Shown piece after piece: positions 25,391 through 34,271 of a DNA stretch of 64,000 bases; within the stretch, counting starts at the first letter, position 1, and each line of letters begins with the position of its first letter. Source of the stretch: Nocardioides oleivorans (GTDB lineage Bacteria > Actinomycetota > Actinomycetes > Propionibacteriales > Nocardioidaceae); contig NZ_SDWT01000001.1 of assembly GCF_004137255.1 (NCBI RefSeq), positions 124,001-188,000 of the forward strand. Direction: 5' to 3'. A model generated the notes under the pieces. The model ran no database searches. It was not told the origin of the DNA and saw only the letters and a program-made list of their open reading frames with translations. The position numbers and the translations under genes were made by a program.

Positions 25391-26481
25391 GCCGTCTCCC
25401 CCTTCGTCGGTGCGGCGGTCCGGTCGGCCCCGAACCGGGGAGGACGGCGTACGACGCTGCGGCGGGCGTAGACCGCGACGGCGAGCACGATCACCAGGCC
25501 GCGGACGAAGTCCTTGAGGAACGGGTTGACCTGCATGACGCCCATGACGTTGTCGAGGACCGCGAAGATCGCGACGCCGCCGATCGTGCCGACGACGCTG
25601 CCCTTGCCGCCGGCCAGGAGCGTGCCGCCGAGCACGACCGCGGCGATGGAGAGCAGGTCGTAGCGGCCCTGCGAGCCGATCGTCGGGAGGCCGACGCCCG
25701 TGCGCGAGAGGAGCAGCAGCCCGGCCACGCCGGCGAGCACCGAGCAGAGGACGTGGGCGGCGATGACCGGGAGCGCGGTGCGGACGCCGGACATCCGCGC
25801 CACCGCCCGGTTGCCACCGATCGCGTAGAGGTGGTGTCCGAGCCGGGTGTAGCGCAGCAGCAGGGTCACCAGGACGGCCGCGACGACCAGGATGATGAAC
25901 GACGTCGGGATCGTCGCCGCGATGCCGCTGCGGCCGAGCAGCCGCAGCTGCGGGGCCGCGGCGCCGTGGCTGCCCTGGTAGTTGGTCGCGAGGTAGCCGC
26001 TGACGACCAGGCCGACGCCGAGGCTGGCGATGAAGCCGTGCACGTCGAAGACGCTGACCAGGACACCCATCACCAGGCCGATGAGCGCCACGACGACGAG
26101 GGTGTTGAAGACGGCGGGCGCGAAGTTGGAGTCGAGGCCCTTCATCCCACCCGCCGCGACGAGCGTGGCGAGGCTGACGACGTAGGGCACCGACAGGTCG
26201 AGGCTGCCGACCAGGATCACGAGCGTCTGCCCGATGGCGATCAGCCCCAGCACGCTCATCGCGGTGAGGATCGCCCAGATGTTGCCCTGGCTGAAGAAGT
26301 TGCGGCCCTCGTTGGCGGTCAGCGCGATCGACACCGCGACGACGCCGACCAGCACGAGGTAGATCAGCTGGGTCGAGTCGAGGCGCCGGCGGGCTCCCTT
26401 CGGCCGGGCGGCGCGTCGACGGCGCACGGACTCGGTGGGCTCCACGGGGGCCTCGGGCGTGCGGTCGGTCGCGGCGCTCAT
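25387..26481 (-). CDS. Sugar ABC transporter permease (RbsC-like) 1
   Basis: 364 residues; the start at 26481 overlaps the ATPase stop as ATGA. Multi-spanning, with the CUT2 signatures LIAIGQTLVILVGSLDLSV near 95, YAIGGNRAVARMSGVRT near 225 and VVLGGTLLAGGKGSVVGT near 285. The first 35 residues are basic and cytoplasmic (RRRRAARPKGARRRLD). It is clearly related to the next permease but divergent, which fits a heterodimeric channel rather than a recent duplication. Confidence 0.93.
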   Translation of the reverse strand: MSAATDRTPEAPVEPTESVRRRRAARPKGARRRLDSTQLIYLVLVGVVAVSIALTANEGRNFFSQGNIWAILTAMSVLGLIAIGQTLVILVGSLDLSVPYVVSLATLVAAGGMKGLDSNFAPAVFNTLVVVALIGLVMGVLVSVFDVHGFIASLGVGLVVSGYLATNYQGSHGAAAPQLRLLGRSGIAATIPTSFIILVVAAVLVTLLLRYTRLGHHLYAIGGNRAVARMSGVRTALPVIAAHVLCSVLAGVAGLLLLSRTGVGLPTIGSQGRYDLLSIAAVVLGGTLLAGGKGSVVGTIGGVAIFAVLDNVMGVMQVNPFLKDFVRGLVIVLAVAVYARRSVVRRPPRFGADRTAAPTKGETA

Positions 26482-28001
26482 GCGGCGTCCTCCGCCGCAC
26501 CGGTGGCCATCGCGAGCACGGACTCCTCGGACGACCCGGCGGGCAGCTCGCCCGCCAGCCGGCCGTCGCGCATCACGAGGATCCGGTCGGACATCCCGAT
26601 CACCTCGGGCAGCTCGCTGGAGACCATCAGGACGGCGACGCCCTGGCGGGTGAGCTCGCGCATCAGCTCGTAGACCCGGTGCTTGGCGCCGACGTCGATG
26701 CCGCGGGTCGGCTCGTCCATCAGCACGACGAGCGGGTCGATGCTCAGCCAGCGGGCGAGCACGACCTTCTGCTGGTTGCCGCCGGAGAGGAACTGGACCT
26801 CCTGGCCCAGGCTCGCGGCCGCGACGTCGAGGTTGGACAGCACGCCCGGCATGTCGCGGCGGGCCTGCGCCGTGCGACGCGGGAAGACCGAGCGGACCAC
26901 GCCCAGGGTGTTGTCGAGGATCGACTGGTTGAGGGCCAGGCCCTTGGCCTTGCGGTCCTCGGTGATGAAGGCGAGGCGGGCACGGACGCCCTGGCGCGGG
27001 CTCGTGACGCTGAGCGCCCTGCCGTCGAGGCTCACCGTGCCGCGCGCGACGCTGTGGACGCCGAACACCGTCTCGAGCAGCTCGGTGCGACCGGAGCCCT
27101 GGAGGCCGGCGAGGCCGACGATCTCGCCCGCGCGGACCTCGAGCGAGACGTCGTCGACGTACCCGTTGCCGACGCCGTCGAGCGCGAGCCGCACGTCACC
27201 GACCTCGACGTCGACCGGCTTGTCCGGGAAGTACGTCGTCAGCGGGCGGCCGACCATGAGGCGCACGAGCTCGGCCTCGGTGAGCTCACCGACCGGCCGG
27301 GTGGCGACGTGGCGCCCGTCCTTGAGGACGGTGATCGTCTGGCAGAGGTGGAAGACCTCCTTGAGCCGGTGGGAGACGTAGAGGATCGCGACCCCGCGGT
27401 CGGTGAGTCGCTGGATGATCCCGTAGAGCAGCTCGACCTCGTGGTCGGCGAGCGCCGCGGTCGGCTCGTCCATCTGGATCACGGTGGCGTCGAAGCTGAC
27501 GGCCTTCGCGATCTCGACGATCTGCTGCTCGGCGACCGAGAGGTTGCGGACCGGTGCCGAGGCCTTGAGGCCGGAGACGCCGAGGCCGGCGAGCAGCTCG
27601 TCGGTGTCGCGGCGCATGCGGGCGGTGTCGACCGGGCCGACCCTGCCGAGGCGACGCGGCTCGCGGCCGAGCCAGATGTTCTCGGCGATCGTGCGCTCGA
27701 GGAGGAGGTTGAACTCCTGGAACACCGTGGCGACGCCGGCGCGCTGCGCCTGGACCGGGTGGCTGAACGACACCTGCTCCCCGCCGACGACGATCGTGCC
27801 GCTGTCGGGCGTGTGGACGCCGGCGAGCATCTTCATCAGCGTCGACTTGCCGGCTCCGTTCTCCCCGACCAGGCCGTGGACCTCGCCCCGGCGCAGGGTG
27901 AGGTCGAGGTCGGCGAGGACGGTGTTGCCGAAGAAGCTCTTCGTCATGCCGCTGGCGACCAGTGCGGGGTCGTCGTGCTCGTGGGGCGTGGTGACGGTCA
28001 C
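26478..28001 (-). CDS. Sugar ABC transporter ATP-binding protein (CUT2, two NBDs)
   Basis: 507 residues from GTG 28001. The first nucleotide-binding domain has Walker A GENGAGKST, signature LSVAEQQIVEIAKA and Walker B VIQMDEPTAAL; the second has a degenerate Walker A (GLQGSGRTE) but an intact signature (LSGGNQQKVVLARW) and Walker B (VVLMDEPTRGID). This asymmetry is normal for RbsA/MglA-type CUT2 ATPases. GTG 28001 is preferred over an upstream ATG at 28070 because the upstream extension runs through the divergent regulatory region and gives no domain. First gene of the transporter operon. Confidence 0.93.
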   Translation of the reverse strand: MTVTTPHEHDDPALVASGMTKSFFGNTVLADLDLTLRRGEVHGLVGENGAGKSTLMKMLAGVHTPDSGTIVVGGEQVSFSHPVQAQRAGVATVFQEFNLLLERTIAENIWLGREPRRLGRVGPVDTARMRRDTDELLAGLGVSGLKASAPVRNLSVAEQQIVEIAKAVSFDATVIQMDEPTAALADHEVELLYGIIQRLTDRGVAILYVSHRLKEVFHLCQTITVLKDGRHVATRPVGELTEAELVRLMVGRPLTTYFPDKPVDVEVGDVRLALDGVGNGYVDDVSLEVRAGEIVGLAGLQGSGRTELLETVFGVHSVARGTVSLDGRALSVTSPRQGVRARLAFITEDRKAKGLALNQSILDNTLGVVRSVFPRRTAQARRDMPGVLSNLDVAAASLGQEVQFLSGGNQQKVVLARWLSIDPLVVLMDEPTRGIDVGAKHRVYELMRELTRQGVAVLMVSSELPEVIGMSDRILVMRDGRLAGELPAGSSEESVLAMATGAAEDAA

Positions 28002-28027
28002 GGCGTCACTGTGGCACGCGTCACTGG

Positions 28028-28051
28028 CTTTTGTCGAGCACCTTTCAAAAG
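28028..28051. promoter_or_regulatory. Candidate operator between the ABC operon and its ROK regulator
   Basis: CTTTTG at 28028 and CAAAAG at 28046 form a 6-bp inverted repeat with a 12-base spacer, in the most A+T-rich part of the 77-base divergent region 28002-28078. It sits where the promoters of both genes would be. I infer a binding site for the neighbouring ROK protein; no clear -10/-35 pair can be assigned. Confidence 0.45.
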
Positions 28052-28078
28052 TGTTAGGTCTAGCGTGCAAAGTCGTGC

Positions 28079-29287
28079 ATGTGCTTGACTCCGGCCGTGC
28101 GCACCGGTGAGCTGTTCGACCTCCTCCGCGACGGAAGGCCCTGGACGCGGGCCCAGCTGGCGGAGGCCACGGGACTGGCCCGGTCGACGGTGACGGCGCG
28201 CATCGACACGCTCATGCGACTGGGCCTGGTCGCCCCGTTCGGCGGCGCCCGCTCCACCGGCGGTCGGCCCCCGGCCCTCTTCGCGCTCAACCCGACCGCC
28301 CGGCTCGTCGTGGGTGTCGACGTCGGCGCCACGCACGCCAGCGCCGCCCTCACCGACCTCAACGGCTCGATCCTCGGCGAGGTGGACGCCCGGATCGCGG
28401 TGGCCGACGGCCCCGAGCCCGTGCTCGCGTGGGTCGTGGAGTCCGTCGGCGCCCTCCTCGCGCAGGCGGGTCGCCCCGACGAGGACCTCGCCGCCATCGG
28501 CATCGGCCTGCCCGGCCCGGTCGAGCACTCGACCGGTCGGCCGATCAACCCGCCGATCATGCCCGGCTGGGACCGCTACGACGTCCCCGGCCACCTGCAG
28601 AAGCACTACCCGGTGCCGGTCCTGGTCGACAACGACGTGAACATCATGGCGCTCGGTGAGCGGCGCCGGCACCTGCGCGACGTCGAGGACCTGGTGCTGA
28701 TCAAGGTCGCCACCGGCATCGGCGCGGGCATCGTGTCCGGTGGCGTGCTCCAGCGCGGCGCCCAGGGAACCGCAGGCGACCTCGGGCACGTCCGGGTGCC
28801 GGGCGCGGACGACGTACCGTGCCGCTGCGGGAACTCTGGCTGCCTCGAGGCGGTGGCGGCCGGTCCGGCGCTCGCCGCTGCCGTCCGCGCACAGGGCGAG
28901 CAGGCGGAGACCGGCGGCGACGTCGTCGAGCTGGTCCGCGCCGGCAGCCAGGCCGCGATGGCCGTCGTGCGGCAGGCCGGCCGTGACATCGGCGAGGTCG
29001 TGGCGACCATGGTCAACCTGATCAACCCGTCCGTCGTGGTGATCGGCGGCCAGGTCGCCGGCGCCGGCGAGCACCTGCTGGCCGGGATCCGCGAGTCGGT
29101 CTACCAGCGCTCGCTCCCCCTCGCCACCGAGCACCTGCGCATCGTGACCTCGCGCGCCGGCGGCGAGGCCGCCGTGCTCGGCGCGTCGGCGCTCGCGATC
29201 GAGCACGTCCTCTCCCCCGGCGTCGTGGAGGCCGCCAGCGAGGCGCTGGCGGCGGCCGACGCCGAGGCGGAGGCGACGGGCACCTAG
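28079..29287 (+). CDS. ROK-family transcriptional regulator
   Basis: 402 residues. An N-terminal winged helix (AQLAEATGLARSTVTARIDT, near 30-50) precedes a sugar-kinase-like ROK domain with DVGATHASAALTD near 81, GIGLPGPVEHSTGRPI near 140 and a zinc motif CRCGNSGC near 242. Kinase-catalytic Asp is present in VDNDVN, so weak kinase activity is possible. Start is ATG 28079 or GTG 28097. Divergent position next to the CUT2 operon implies it represses transport and catabolism until a sugar ligand binds. Confidence 0.9.
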   Translation: MCLTPAVRTGELFDLLRDGRPWTRAQLAEATGLARSTVTARIDTLMRLGLVAPFGGARSTGGRPPALFALNPTARLVVGVDVGATHASAALTDLNGSILGEVDARIAVADGPEPVLAWVVESVGALLAQAGRPDEDLAAIGIGLPGPVEHSTGRPINPPIMPGWDRYDVPGHLQKHYPVPVLVDNDVNIMALGERRRHLRDVEDLVLIKVATGIGAGIVSGGVLQRGAQGTAGDLGHVRVPGADDVPCRCGNSGCLEAVAAGPALAAAVRAQGEQAETGGDVVELVRAGSQAAMAVVRQAGRDIGEVVATMVNLINPSVVVIGGQVAGAGEHLLAGIRESVYQRSLPLATEHLRIVTSRAGGEAAVLGASALAIEHVLSPGVVEAASEALAAADAEAEATGT

Positions 29288-29453
29288 CGGCCCGGGCCCC
29301 GGCTCACGGCACGTCGCGCCGGTGGAATGACCACGCACTGAGGGCCATGACGACGCACACCGGCACCAGCGAGCGTCGCCCGCTCCAGGCACGCAGGGCC
29401 TCAGGACCGGGCGGGCCGGTGGTTCCGCCGCGCCGGTGGAGGCCGCTCGCGCG

Positions 29454-30650
29454 TCAGCGCAGCTGGTAGTCCTTGAGCAGGCTGCGGCCGATGATCATCT
29501 TCTGGATGTCGGAGGTGCCCTCGCCGATGAGCATGAACTTGACCTCGCGCATGAGCCGCTCGATCTCGTACTCCTTGGAGTAGCCGTAGCCGCCGTGGAT
29601 CCGGAAGGAGTCCTCGACGACCTCGTTGGCGTACTCCGAGGCCACCATCTTGGCCATGCCGGCCTCGACGTCCATCCGCTTGCCGGTGTCCTTGAGCCGC
29701 GCGGCCTTGACCATCATGGTGTGCGAGACCTCGACCTTGGTGGCCATCTCCGCGAGGCGGAACAGCACGGCCTGGTGCTCGGCGATGGCCTTGCCGAAGG
29801 TCTTGCGCTGCTGGGCGTAGGCGATGCCGAGCTCGAAGCCGCGCCACGCCAGGCCGCACGCGCGGGCGGCGACGTTGACGCGGCCGACCTCGACGCCGTC
29901 CATCATCTGGAAGAAGCCCTTGCCCGGCTCGCCGCCGAGGATCTGGTCAGCCGCGATCTGGTGGCCCTCGAGGATGAGCTCGGTCGTCTCGACGCCCTTG
30001 TAGCCCATCTTCTCGATCTTGCCCGGGACGGTGATGCCCTGGGCGGTCTCGCCGAACCCGGCCTCCTTCTCCACCAGGAAGGTCGTCATGTTCTTGTAGA
30101 CCGAGTCGGCACCCTCGTCGGTCTTGGTGAGCACCGCGACCAGCGTCGAGGTGGCGCCGTTGGTCAGCCACATCTTCTGCCCGGTGATCGAGTACGACCC
30201 GTCGTCGGCCAGGGTCGCCTTCGTCGCGACCGCCGAGACGTCCGAGCCGAGACCGGGCTCCGACATCGAGAACGCCCCGCGCACCTCACCCGCGGCCATC
30301 CTCGGGAGGTACTTCTGCTTCTGCTCCTCGGTGCCGTGCTGGATCAGCATGTAGGCCACGATGAAGTGGGTGTTGATCACGCCGGAGACGCTCATCCAGC
30401 CGCGTGCGATCTCCTCGACCACCAGCGCGTAGGTCAGCAGCGACTCCCCCAGCCCGCCGAACTCCTCGGGGATCGTCAGGCCGAAGACGCCGAGCTCCTT
30501 GAGCCCCTCGATGATCTCGGTGGGGTACTCGTCGGCGTGCTCGAGCTCCTGGGCCACCGGGATGATCTGCTCGTCCACGAACTGGCGCACGGCCTTCAGG
30601 ATCTCGGTCTGGTCCTCGGAGAGGCCATCGGTCTGGCAGAGACGGGGCAT
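29454..30650 (-). CDS. Acyl-CoA dehydrogenase
   Basis: 398 residues, the usual length of soluble FAD-dependent acyl-CoA dehydrogenases. Signatures: GAFSMSEPGLGSDVSAVATKA near 125 (FAD/substrate loop), KMWLTNGATS near 160, FGKAIAEHQAVLFRLAEMA near 285 and HGGYGYSKEYEIERLMREVK near 350, where a Glu near the start of the last helix would be the base. It is monocistronic or follows the YfhO-like gene by 14 bases on the same strand. Chain-length specificity cannot be read; branched short-chain acyl-CoAs are plausible. Confidence 0.93.
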   Translation of the reverse strand: MPRLCQTDGLSEDQTEILKAVRQFVDEQIIPVAQELEHADEYPTEIIEGLKELGVFGLTIPEEFGGLGESLLTYALVVEEIARGWMSVSGVINTHFIVAYMLIQHGTEEQKQKYLPRMAAGEVRGAFSMSEPGLGSDVSAVATKATLADDGSYSITGQKMWLTNGATSTLVAVLTKTDEGADSVYKNMTTFLVEKEAGFGETAQGITVPGKIEKMGYKGVETTELILEGHQIAADQILGGEPGKGFFQMMDGVEVGRVNVAARACGLAWRGFELGIAYAQQRKTFGKAIAEHQAVLFRLAEMATKVEVSHTMMVKAARLKDTGKRMDVEAGMAKMVASEYANEVVEDSFRIHGGYGYSKEYEIERLMREVKFMLIGEGTSDIQKMIIGRSLLKDYQLR

Positions 30651-30664
30651 GCCGGGGAGTGTAG

Positions 30665-33022
30665 TTACTGACCGTTCACCTGGGCAGGGTCAGTTCTCGA
30701 GACTGATGTCACACCGCCCGGCCCGTCGTCGCGAGGCTCGAGCGGCTTGTCCTGCGCTGTCGTCCACGGGCGCTCGTCGCGCTTGCGACGGCGGCTGGAG
30801 CGCCAGCTCGCCAGCGCCAGGCCGAGCCCGATGAGGGTGCCGACGCCGGCACCGAGCAGGCCGAGCGCCAGCCCCGGAGGACGGTAGGTCAGGTCGACGG
30901 TGCCGCTCGCCCCGGCCGGGAGCGTGACGACCAGGAGGCCGACGTCGGTGCGGGTGACGCTCAGCGGCTTGCCGTCGAGGTCGGCCGACCACCCGGGCCA
31001 GGCGAGCATCGAGAAGACCAGCTCGCCGCCCTCGTCGGCCGAGGTGACCTCGACGCGCTCGTGCAGCGTCGTACGGGAGTCGGCGCTCGCGACCTCCACG
31101 CCGTCGGAGACCCAGGACAGCTCGGAGCCGGCCCAGGGCTGCTCGCCCTCGTGGCGCAGCACGATCGCGTCCTGGTCGCGCGACTCCTCGGTCCAGCCGT
31201 CGGCCGGCGTGACGCCCTCGGCCAGCCGGGTCTGCACGACGATGGTGTCGAGCTTCATCAGGTCGGCGAGGGACGGCTGGCCGGAGCCGCCGACCTTCCA
31301 GAGGTTGCGGTAGCCGCACGCCTGGGTGAGGCCGTCGTACTCCATGCAGAAGGTGCGGGTGAACGGCACGAAGCCCATGCCGGTGTAGTTGTTGACCGCC
31401 TCGACGCCGGCGGGGTGGTACATGCTGCCGGGCAGGAACGTGTCCCACTGCTTCTCGAGCTTGGCGACCTGGCCCTTGTTCTGGAGGGGCTTGAGGTCGG
31501 CGAACTGCATCACCCGGCCCTCGCGGTCGGCGAAGGTCTTCTGGAGCGCGGCCACGTCGCTCGGCACGTGCCACACGCGCGAGCTGGCGTTCTCGCCGAA
31601 GACGCCGACCTGCATCGCGAGCACGACCCCGACACCGCCGATCGCGACGAGGGAGACGAGGGCGGTGCGGCGTACGACGAGGTGCGCGGCGAGCGCGACG
31701 ACGGTCAGCGCGGCCACCACTGCGGTGCCGAGTGCCGCGCGGCGCAGGGCGGAGGGGTCCTGCGACCACGTCAGCCAGCCGAGCGCCACCACGATGAGCC
31801 CGGTGCCGACGAGGCGCGGCCGCATGGTGGAGCGCGCGAGGCCCTGGCTGATCAGGACGGCGAGGACGACCATCACGCCGAGGTAGAAGTACTCGATGAC
31901 CCGCAGCGGCCAGCGGAAGAGCCAGAGCTTGCTCGGGCCGAGCGTCATCGCGAGGTAGACGAGGGTGATCAGGCCGAGGCCGGTGAGCTCTCGCGCGCGA
32001 CGCCTGAGCACGTCGTAGCGCAGCCACGGCAGCAGCGGCAGCACGAACCACGCCAGGAACGTCGCCGGCACCATCATCGGACCGGTGATCGCGCGGATCG
32101 GAGGCGTGTGCAGCGGCGAGCTCGCGGCCAGCAGGTCGCCGGCGGTGGGACGCAGCTTGCCGCTGTTCTCGAACAGGGCGCCGGTGGCGCGGACGGCGAG
32201 GTCGGACGATTCCAGCAGCGGCAGGTAGACGAGCGGGAGGAAGGCCGCGACGGCGATGCCCACCAGGGCCAGTCGGACCACGCCGCCCCAGGCGCGCACG
32301 ACCAGGCCCTCGATGACGAGCGCGGCGCCGATGGTGATCACGGCGAGCGTGCCGTAGGGGTTGCCGTTGAGGACCGCGAGGAGGCCCGCGACGAAGGCCC
32401 AGAACGGGCTGCCGGCCCCACGCAGCGCGCGGCGGAAGGTCAGCCACACCCAGGGTGCGTAGGCGAACGCCATCAGGCCCGACGGCCAGGAGCCGGCGTC
32501 CCAGAAGAGCGTGAAGCCCGAGAACGGCAGCGCGATCGCGACGGCCGCGGACGGGGCGGGAGCGCCGTCGTACTCGCGGGCGAGGAGGTAGGTGCCGAGG
32601 GCGAGCAGCACCATGACGACGGCCTTGACGGCGTACGTCGACACGGCGAGGTCGGGGCCGAACGAGACGCCCAGCCAGACCAGCACGTTGAGCGGGTTGT
32701 AGGTGCCGAACAGCGCCTCGGCGACGTAGTTGCCGCCGGCCCACGACTGGGGGTCGAGCCACAGTGGCCACTGGCCACCGCGGACCATCTCGCCGAAGTG
32801 CCACCACGTCGGGGCGAACTGTGCCGCGGTGTCGCCGCGCTGGTAGAACCAGCCGGTGATGACGTAGGGGATGGCGGTGTAGACGGCCGTCACCACGATG
32901 ACGAGGACGGGCCAGATCCACCCGTTGCGGGGTGCCGCCTGCTCGTCCGGGGCCACGGGAGCACGGCGCCGCCCGCCGCCGCGGGTGGCGGTCGGCTCCG
33001 GGGTCGTGGTGGTCTCGCTCAC
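30665..33022 (-). CDS. YfhO-like multipass membrane protein (candidate GT-C glycosyltransferase)
   Basis: 785 residues from GTG 33022, which overlaps the glycosyltransferase stop as GTGA. About twelve hydrophobic helices fill residues 35-500; a long exported region (about 500-740) contains YTGMGFVPFTRTFCMEYDGL and WPGWSADLDGKPL, matching the C-terminal pattern of YfhO family proteins, and a last membrane helix precedes a basic tail. In Bacillus YfhO works with the CsbB glycosyltransferase to add sugars to lipoteichoic acid. The adjacent GT2 gene makes the same role likely here, inferred from context. The exact polymer is unknown. Confidence 0.82.
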   Translation of the reverse strand: MSETTTTPEPTATRGGGRRRAPVAPDEQAAPRNGWIWPVLVIVVTAVYTAIPYVITGWFYQRGDTAAQFAPTWWHFGEMVRGGQWPLWLDPQSWAGGNYVAEALFGTYNPLNVLVWLGVSFGPDLAVSTYAVKAVVMVLLALGTYLLAREYDGAPAPSAAVAIALPFSGFTLFWDAGSWPSGLMAFAYAPWVWLTFRRALRGAGSPFWAFVAGLLAVLNGNPYGTLAVITIGAALVIEGLVVRAWGGVVRLALVGIAVAAFLPLVYLPLLESSDLAVRATGALFENSGKLRPTAGDLLAASSPLHTPPIRAITGPMMVPATFLAWFVLPLLPWLRYDVLRRRARELTGLGLITLVYLAMTLGPSKLWLFRWPLRVIEYFYLGVMVVLAVLISQGLARSTMRPRLVGTGLIVVALGWLTWSQDPSALRRAALGTAVVAALTVVALAAHLVVRRTALVSLVAIGGVGVVLAMQVGVFGENASSRVWHVPSDVAALQKTFADREGRVMQFADLKPLQNKGQVAKLEKQWDTFLPGSMYHPAGVEAVNNYTGMGFVPFTRTFCMEYDGLTQACGYRNLWKVGGSGQPSLADLMKLDTIVVQTRLAEGVTPADGWTEESRDQDAIVLRHEGEQPWAGSELSWVSDGVEVASADSRTTLHERVEVTSADEGGELVFSMLAWPGWSADLDGKPLSVTRTDVGLLVVTLPAGASGTVDLTYRPPGLALGLLGAGVGTLIGLGLALASWRSSRRRKRDERPWTTAQDKPLEPRDDGPGGVTSVSRTDPAQVNGQ

Positions 33023-34038
33023 GCCTGCTCGCTCCGTTCGGTCGCGCGCCCTTCCTCGAGCGCCTCGTGCTCGCGCCCGAGGACGCTGGTCACCGGGGCG
33101 TCGAGGTCGCTGCTCTCCTTGAGCAGGAACAGCGGCCGTTGCTTGGTCTCGGCGTAGATGCGCCCGAGGTACTCCCCGATCACGCCGAGGACGATCAGCT
33201 GGACGCCGCCGAGGGCGGTGACCGCACAGATCGTGGTGACGTAGCCGGGCACGCTGTTGCCGTTGACGATCGCGTCGACGAGCACCCACAGGGCGTAGCC
33301 GACGGCGATCATGGTGACGACGATGCCGAGCCAGATCGACATCCGCAGGGGCCGGTAGTTGAACGACACCACCCCGTCGATGCCGTAGTTGAACAGGCTG
33401 CGCAGGCTCCACTTGGTGGCGCCGGCCTCGCGGGAGACGTTCTCGTAGTCGACGACCGCGGTGGGGAAGCCGATCCAGGCGAAGAGGCCCTTGGAGAACC
33501 GGTTGGTCTCCCCCAGGGTCAGCAGCGCGCGGACCGCGCGTCGGTCGAGCACCCGGAAGTCGCCGACGCCGTCCTCGAGCTCGACCTCGACGAGCCGGTT
33601 CATCATCTTGTAGTAGAGCCGCGACAGGGCCGTGCGCACGACCGGGTCGTCGGTGCGGGTGCGGCGGGCCACGACCTGGGAGTACTCGCCGGTCTCCAGC
33701 AGCGGCAGCATCTGCGCCAGCAGGGTCGGCGGGTGCTGGAGGTCGGCGTCCATGATCGCGACCTTGTCGCCGCGGGCGTGGCTGAGCCCGGCCAGCATCG
33801 CCGACTCCTTGCCGAAGTTGCGGCTCAGCGAGAGGTAGCGGAAGCGCGGGTGCGCGGCGTGCACCTCGCGCAGCATCGGCAGCGTGCGGTCTCGGCTGCC
33901 GTCGTCGACGAGGATCACCTCGAAGTGCGGCGTCAGCGCGGAGAGCTCCTCGGTGAGGACCTCCACCAGGCGCGGCAGCGACTCCTCCTCGTTGAAGCAG
34001 GGCACCACGACGGACAGCTCGATCGGCATGGCCGTCAT
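33019..34038 (-). CDS. GT2 polyprenyl-phosphate glycosyltransferase (GtrB/CsbB type)
   Basis: 339 residues. The GT-A domain starts VVVPCFNEEESLPRL and has VILVDDGSRDRT near 41 and IMDADLQHPP near 94, with the DxD variant DAD binding the sugar nucleotide metal. QVVARRTRTDD and KWSLRSLFNYGIDG match polyprenyl-phosphate-linked enzymes of the DPM1/GtrB group. Two membrane helices lie at about 235-255 and 270-295. It probably loads a sugar onto undecaprenyl or decaprenyl phosphate for use by the YfhO-like protein. Starts at ATG 34038 (or codon 4); overlaps both neighbours. Confidence 0.92.
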   Translation of the reverse strand: MTAMPIELSVVVPCFNEEESLPRLVEVLTEELSALTPHFEVILVDDGSRDRTLPMLREVHAAHPRFRYLSLSRNFGKESAMLAGLSHARGDKVAIMDADLQHPPTLLAQMLPLLETGEYSQVVARRTRTDDPVVRTALSRLYYKMMNRLVEVELEDGVGDFRVLDRRAVRALLTLGETNRFSKGLFAWIGFPTAVVDYENVSREAGATKWSLRSLFNYGIDGVVSFNYRPLRMSIWLGIVVTMIAVGYALWVLVDAIVNGNSVPGYVTTICAVTALGGVQLIVLGVIGEYLGRIYAETKQRPLFLLKESSDLDAPVTSVLGREHEALEEGRATERSEQA

Positions 34039-34271
34039 GCTCCCATCCCCTGACGGTCCAGCACGCCGGCGACGTCACGCTCGAGCGCGTCGACGAGACG
34101 GGCCAGCGGCACCTGGAGCGCACTATTTTCACGGACCGCGACCTCGAGGGAGTCGACCGACTCCTCGAGACCGGCCAGCTCGTCCAGGCCGGTGGCGGTG
34201 GCGACCTTGCCCTGCACCCGTCGGCGTACGCCGCTGCCGAGCCGCTCGAGGCGGCGCTCCGAACGGCTCAC
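34035..34271 (-). CDS. Small helical protein of the surface-glycan operon
   Basis: 78 residues from GTG 34271, overlapping the preceding stop as GTGA; its own stop overlaps the next start as ATGA, which supports it as a real gene. The sequence (RSERRLERLGSGVRRRVQGK, then LAGLEESVDSLEV, then ALERDVAGVLDRQ) is basic at the N-terminus and then forms a predicted amphipathic or coiled-coil helix. No known domain. It may assemble with the coiled-coil tail of the upstream sulfotransferase-like protein, but that is a guess. Confidence 0.75.
   Translation of the reverse strand: MSRSERRLERLGSGVRRRVQGKVATATGLDELAGLEESVDSLEVAVRENSALQVPLARLVDALERDVAGVLDRQGMGA

Noticed and set aside
26478..28001. Loss of function in the ABC ATPase because the second Walker A is degenerate
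   Set aside because: An altered second P-loop is normal in RbsA/MglA-type two-domain ATPases.
30665..34132. A 1155-codon minus-strand frame suggesting a larger YfhO fusion
   Set aside because: Its first 370 codons are out of frame with the real GT2 gene; GTG 33022 overlapping the GT2 stop is the natural start.
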